Shown: positions 62,561 to 64,000 of the stretch, in pieces | Layout: the number at the start of each line of letters is the position of its first letter | Numbering within the stretch: the first letter of the stretch is position 1 | From: Streptomyces guryensis | Lineage (GTDB): Bacteria; Actinomycetota; Actinomycetes; Streptomycetales; Streptomycetaceae | DNA: 64,000 nucleotides | Assembly: GCF_021261325.1 (NCBI RefSeq) | Contig: NZ_JAJSBI010000010.1 | Location: forward strand, 124,001-188,000 | Reading direction: 5' to 3' | The notes under the pieces: generated by a model | The model's input: only the letters and a program-made list of their open reading frames with translations | The model's database searches: none | Told to the model about the DNA's origin: nothing | Program-made: the position numbers and the translations under genes

Positions 62561-64000
62561 GCTCCCTGGCCCAGCCGCTGGCCGCGAGTGTGATCCAGTC
62601 CGTCGACTGGCTCGCCATCGCACCGCCCACCCTCACGGCGGTCGTCGCACTCGCAGTCCTCGTCGCCGACCTTTTCGTCGCCGACGCCAAGAAGTCACTC
62701 CTCGGCTGGGTCTCGGTCGCGGGCCTCGCCGCTTCCGCGCTCCTGTTGCTGCCCCTCCTGGACGACGACCGCAGCACCTTCTGCGTGAACGGCACACACG
62801 CGTGCAGCTACACCGCGGACCGCTTCACGCTCGTCATCCAGCTCCTGGTCCTCGGCGGCGCCCTCCTCGCCGCACTCCTGTCGGTGACAGCGCTGAAGGA
62901 CGCCGGCAAACAACTCCCGGAAGGGGAGTACTGGTTCCTGCTGCTCTCCTCCGCGGCAGGCGCCGCTCTCCTGCCGGCCTCCCGCGACCTCGCGACCCTG
63001 ATCGTCGCCCTGGAGGTCGCCTCCCTGCCCGCCTTCGCCCTCGTCGGCATCCGGCACGGCGACAAGAAGTCCTCCGAAGCGGCCCTGAAGTTCTTCCTGT
63101 CGTCGGTCACCGCGACCGCGGTCAGCCTCATGGGCATCAGCTTCGTGTACGCCTCCACCAGCACCCTCTACCTCACCCAGGTGGCCGACCGGATCCAGCA
63201 CGTCGACGGACAGCTCCACACGCTCGCCCAGACCGGTGTCGTTCTCACCCTCGTCGGGTTCGCCTTCAAGACGGCCGCCGTGCCCTTCCACTTCTGGGTC
63301 CCGGACACCTACGTGGGAGCGCCCCTGCCCATCGCCGCCTACCTGTCGGTCGTCGGGAAGGCGGTCGGCTTCTCCGGCCTGATCCTCGTCACGGTCGTCG
63401 CCTTCCCGTCGTACGCCGACGTCTGGGGTCCCGCGCTCGCGGCCCTGGCCGCGCTCACCATGACCGTCGGCAACGTCGGCGCACTGCGCCAGCAAGCCAC
63501 GCGCGCGTACAGCGCGGTACGACTCCTAGCCTGGTCGTCGGTGGGCCAGGCCGGCTACCTCCTCGTACCGATCGCCGCAGCCGCCTACTCCGACGACGCC
63601 GAGCACTCCATCGGCTCCACCGTCGCCTACGCCCTCATGTACGCGGCCGTGAACCTCGGAGCCTTCGCGGTGGCCGCTGTGGTGGGCCGTACCAGGTCCG
63701 CGAACCGCATCACGGACTACCGCGGCCTCTACGCGAGGAACCCGCTCGCCGCCCTTCTGCTGGCCTTCTTCCTGCTCTGCCTGGCCGGACTGCCCCCAGG
63801 CATCATCGGCCTGTTCGCCAAGGTCACCGTGTTCTCGGCAGTTGTCGGCGCGGGACTCGGCTGGCTGGCCGTGGTCATGGCCGTCAACGTCGTCATCGCC
63901 CTGTTCTACTACCTCCAATGGACGGCACTGCTGTTCCGCGCGCCCGAGGGAGAGCCTGTCAAGCACCGTTTCCCGGCGCCCCTCACCGCCGCGATCAGCC
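62557..64000 (+). CDS. nuoN: NADH-quinone oxidoreductase-like subunit N2, 5' part
   Basis: 481 codons are visible before the window ends, so the C-terminus is missing. The Lys motif is FKTAAVPFHFWVPDTYVGAP. The equivalent of the NuoN1 QTDIKRLLAYSSIAHAG site reads QQATRAYSAVRLLAWSSVGQ, so it is somewhat changed. ATG at 62557 with AGGAGG at 62545-62550. Last recognised gene of the second cluster. Confidence 0.94.
   Translation, partial: MSSLAQPLAASVIQSVDWLAIAPPTLTAVVALAVLVADLFVADAKKSLLGWVSVAGLAASALLLLPLLDDDRSTFCVNGTHACSYTADRFTLVIQLLVLGGALLAALLSVTALKDAGKQLPEGEYWFLLLSSAAGAALLPASRDLATLIVALEVASLPAFALVGIRHGDKKSSEAALKFFLSSVTATAVSLMGISFVYASTSTLYLTQVADRIQHVDGQLHTLAQTGVVLTLVGFAFKTAAVPFHFWVPDTYVGAPLPIAAYLSVVGKAVGFSGLILVTVVAFPSYADVWGPALAALAALTMTVGNVGALRQQATRAYSAVRLLAWSSVGQAGYLLVPIAAAAYSDDAEHSIGSTVAYALMYAAVNLGAFAVAAVVGRTRSANRITDYRGLYARNPLAALLLAFFLLCLAGLPPGIIGLFAKVTVFSAVVGAGLGWLAVVMAVNVVIALFYYLQWTALLFRAPEGEPVKHRFPAPLTAAIS

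Overview
This is high-GC actinobacterial DNA and almost certainly Streptomyces. It has strong GC3 bias, GTG starts joined to upstream stops by GTGA/ATGA overlaps, a 14-gene nuo operon, a second nuo cluster lacking D-E-F-G, and several Streptomyces-specific families (DUF6082, DUF6668, CHRD, SGAP-type M28 peptidase). From memory, and not checked, the gene order resembles the S. coelicolor region running from its main nuo operon to its second nuo set.

Layout. 1-15854 (+): 3' end of nuoA, then complete nuoB-nuoN, the proton-pumping NADH:menaquinone oxidoreductase, closed by a strong hairpin. 16071-18083 (+): recQ, with a terminator shared with the opposing operon. 18156-25099 (-): an accessory operon led by a GntR-type regulator, followed by an AprB-like 2[4Fe-4S] ferredoxin, a sulfonate/nitrate/taurine-type ABC importer (lipoprotein, permease, ATPase) and an AprA/FrdA-superfamily flavoprotein fused to a HEAT-repeat domain through a linker holding a 13-base homopolymer. 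25200-25465: a tandem repeat array ending in a hairpin. 25470-27851 (-): an M56 peptidase and fumarylacetoacetase. 28082-31744 (+): ATP-grasp ligase, FAD monooxygenase-like protein and HAD phosphatase. 31738-32390 (-): a secreted lytic transglycosylase behind a ydaO-type (c-di-AMP) riboswitch. 33124-38851 (+): long-chain polyprenyl diphosphate synthase, CHRD protein, LolA-like protein and an ABC exporter pair. 38841-46440: DUF6668 and TPR-like proteins, M28 aminopeptidase, VOC protein, RarD transporter, a divergent QorB-like reductase/HxlR regulator pair, DUF6082 and a small conserved protein. 46539-49539 (-): korAB 2-oxoacid:ferredoxin oxidoreductase. 49822-53487 (-): two paralogous sensor kinases and one NarL-type response regulator. 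53715-64000 (+): second nuo cluster A2-B2-C2-H2-I2-J2-K2-L2-M2-N2, with N2 cut by the window end.

How they fit together. The window is rich in respiratory and redox functions: a complete complex I, a second complex-I-like module without the NADH-dehydrogenase module and without the quinone-site subunit NuoD, a ferredoxin-reducing KorAB between them, and a polyprenyl synthase probably serving menaquinone side chains. The least understood parts are the AprAB-like/ABC/GntR operon, the nuo2 module (with a long repeat-rich NuoC2 tail) and the ATP-grasp/FAD-monooxygenase pair. Dispersed hairpin elements mark several 3' ends, and one appears to have been absorbed into the HAD reading frame.
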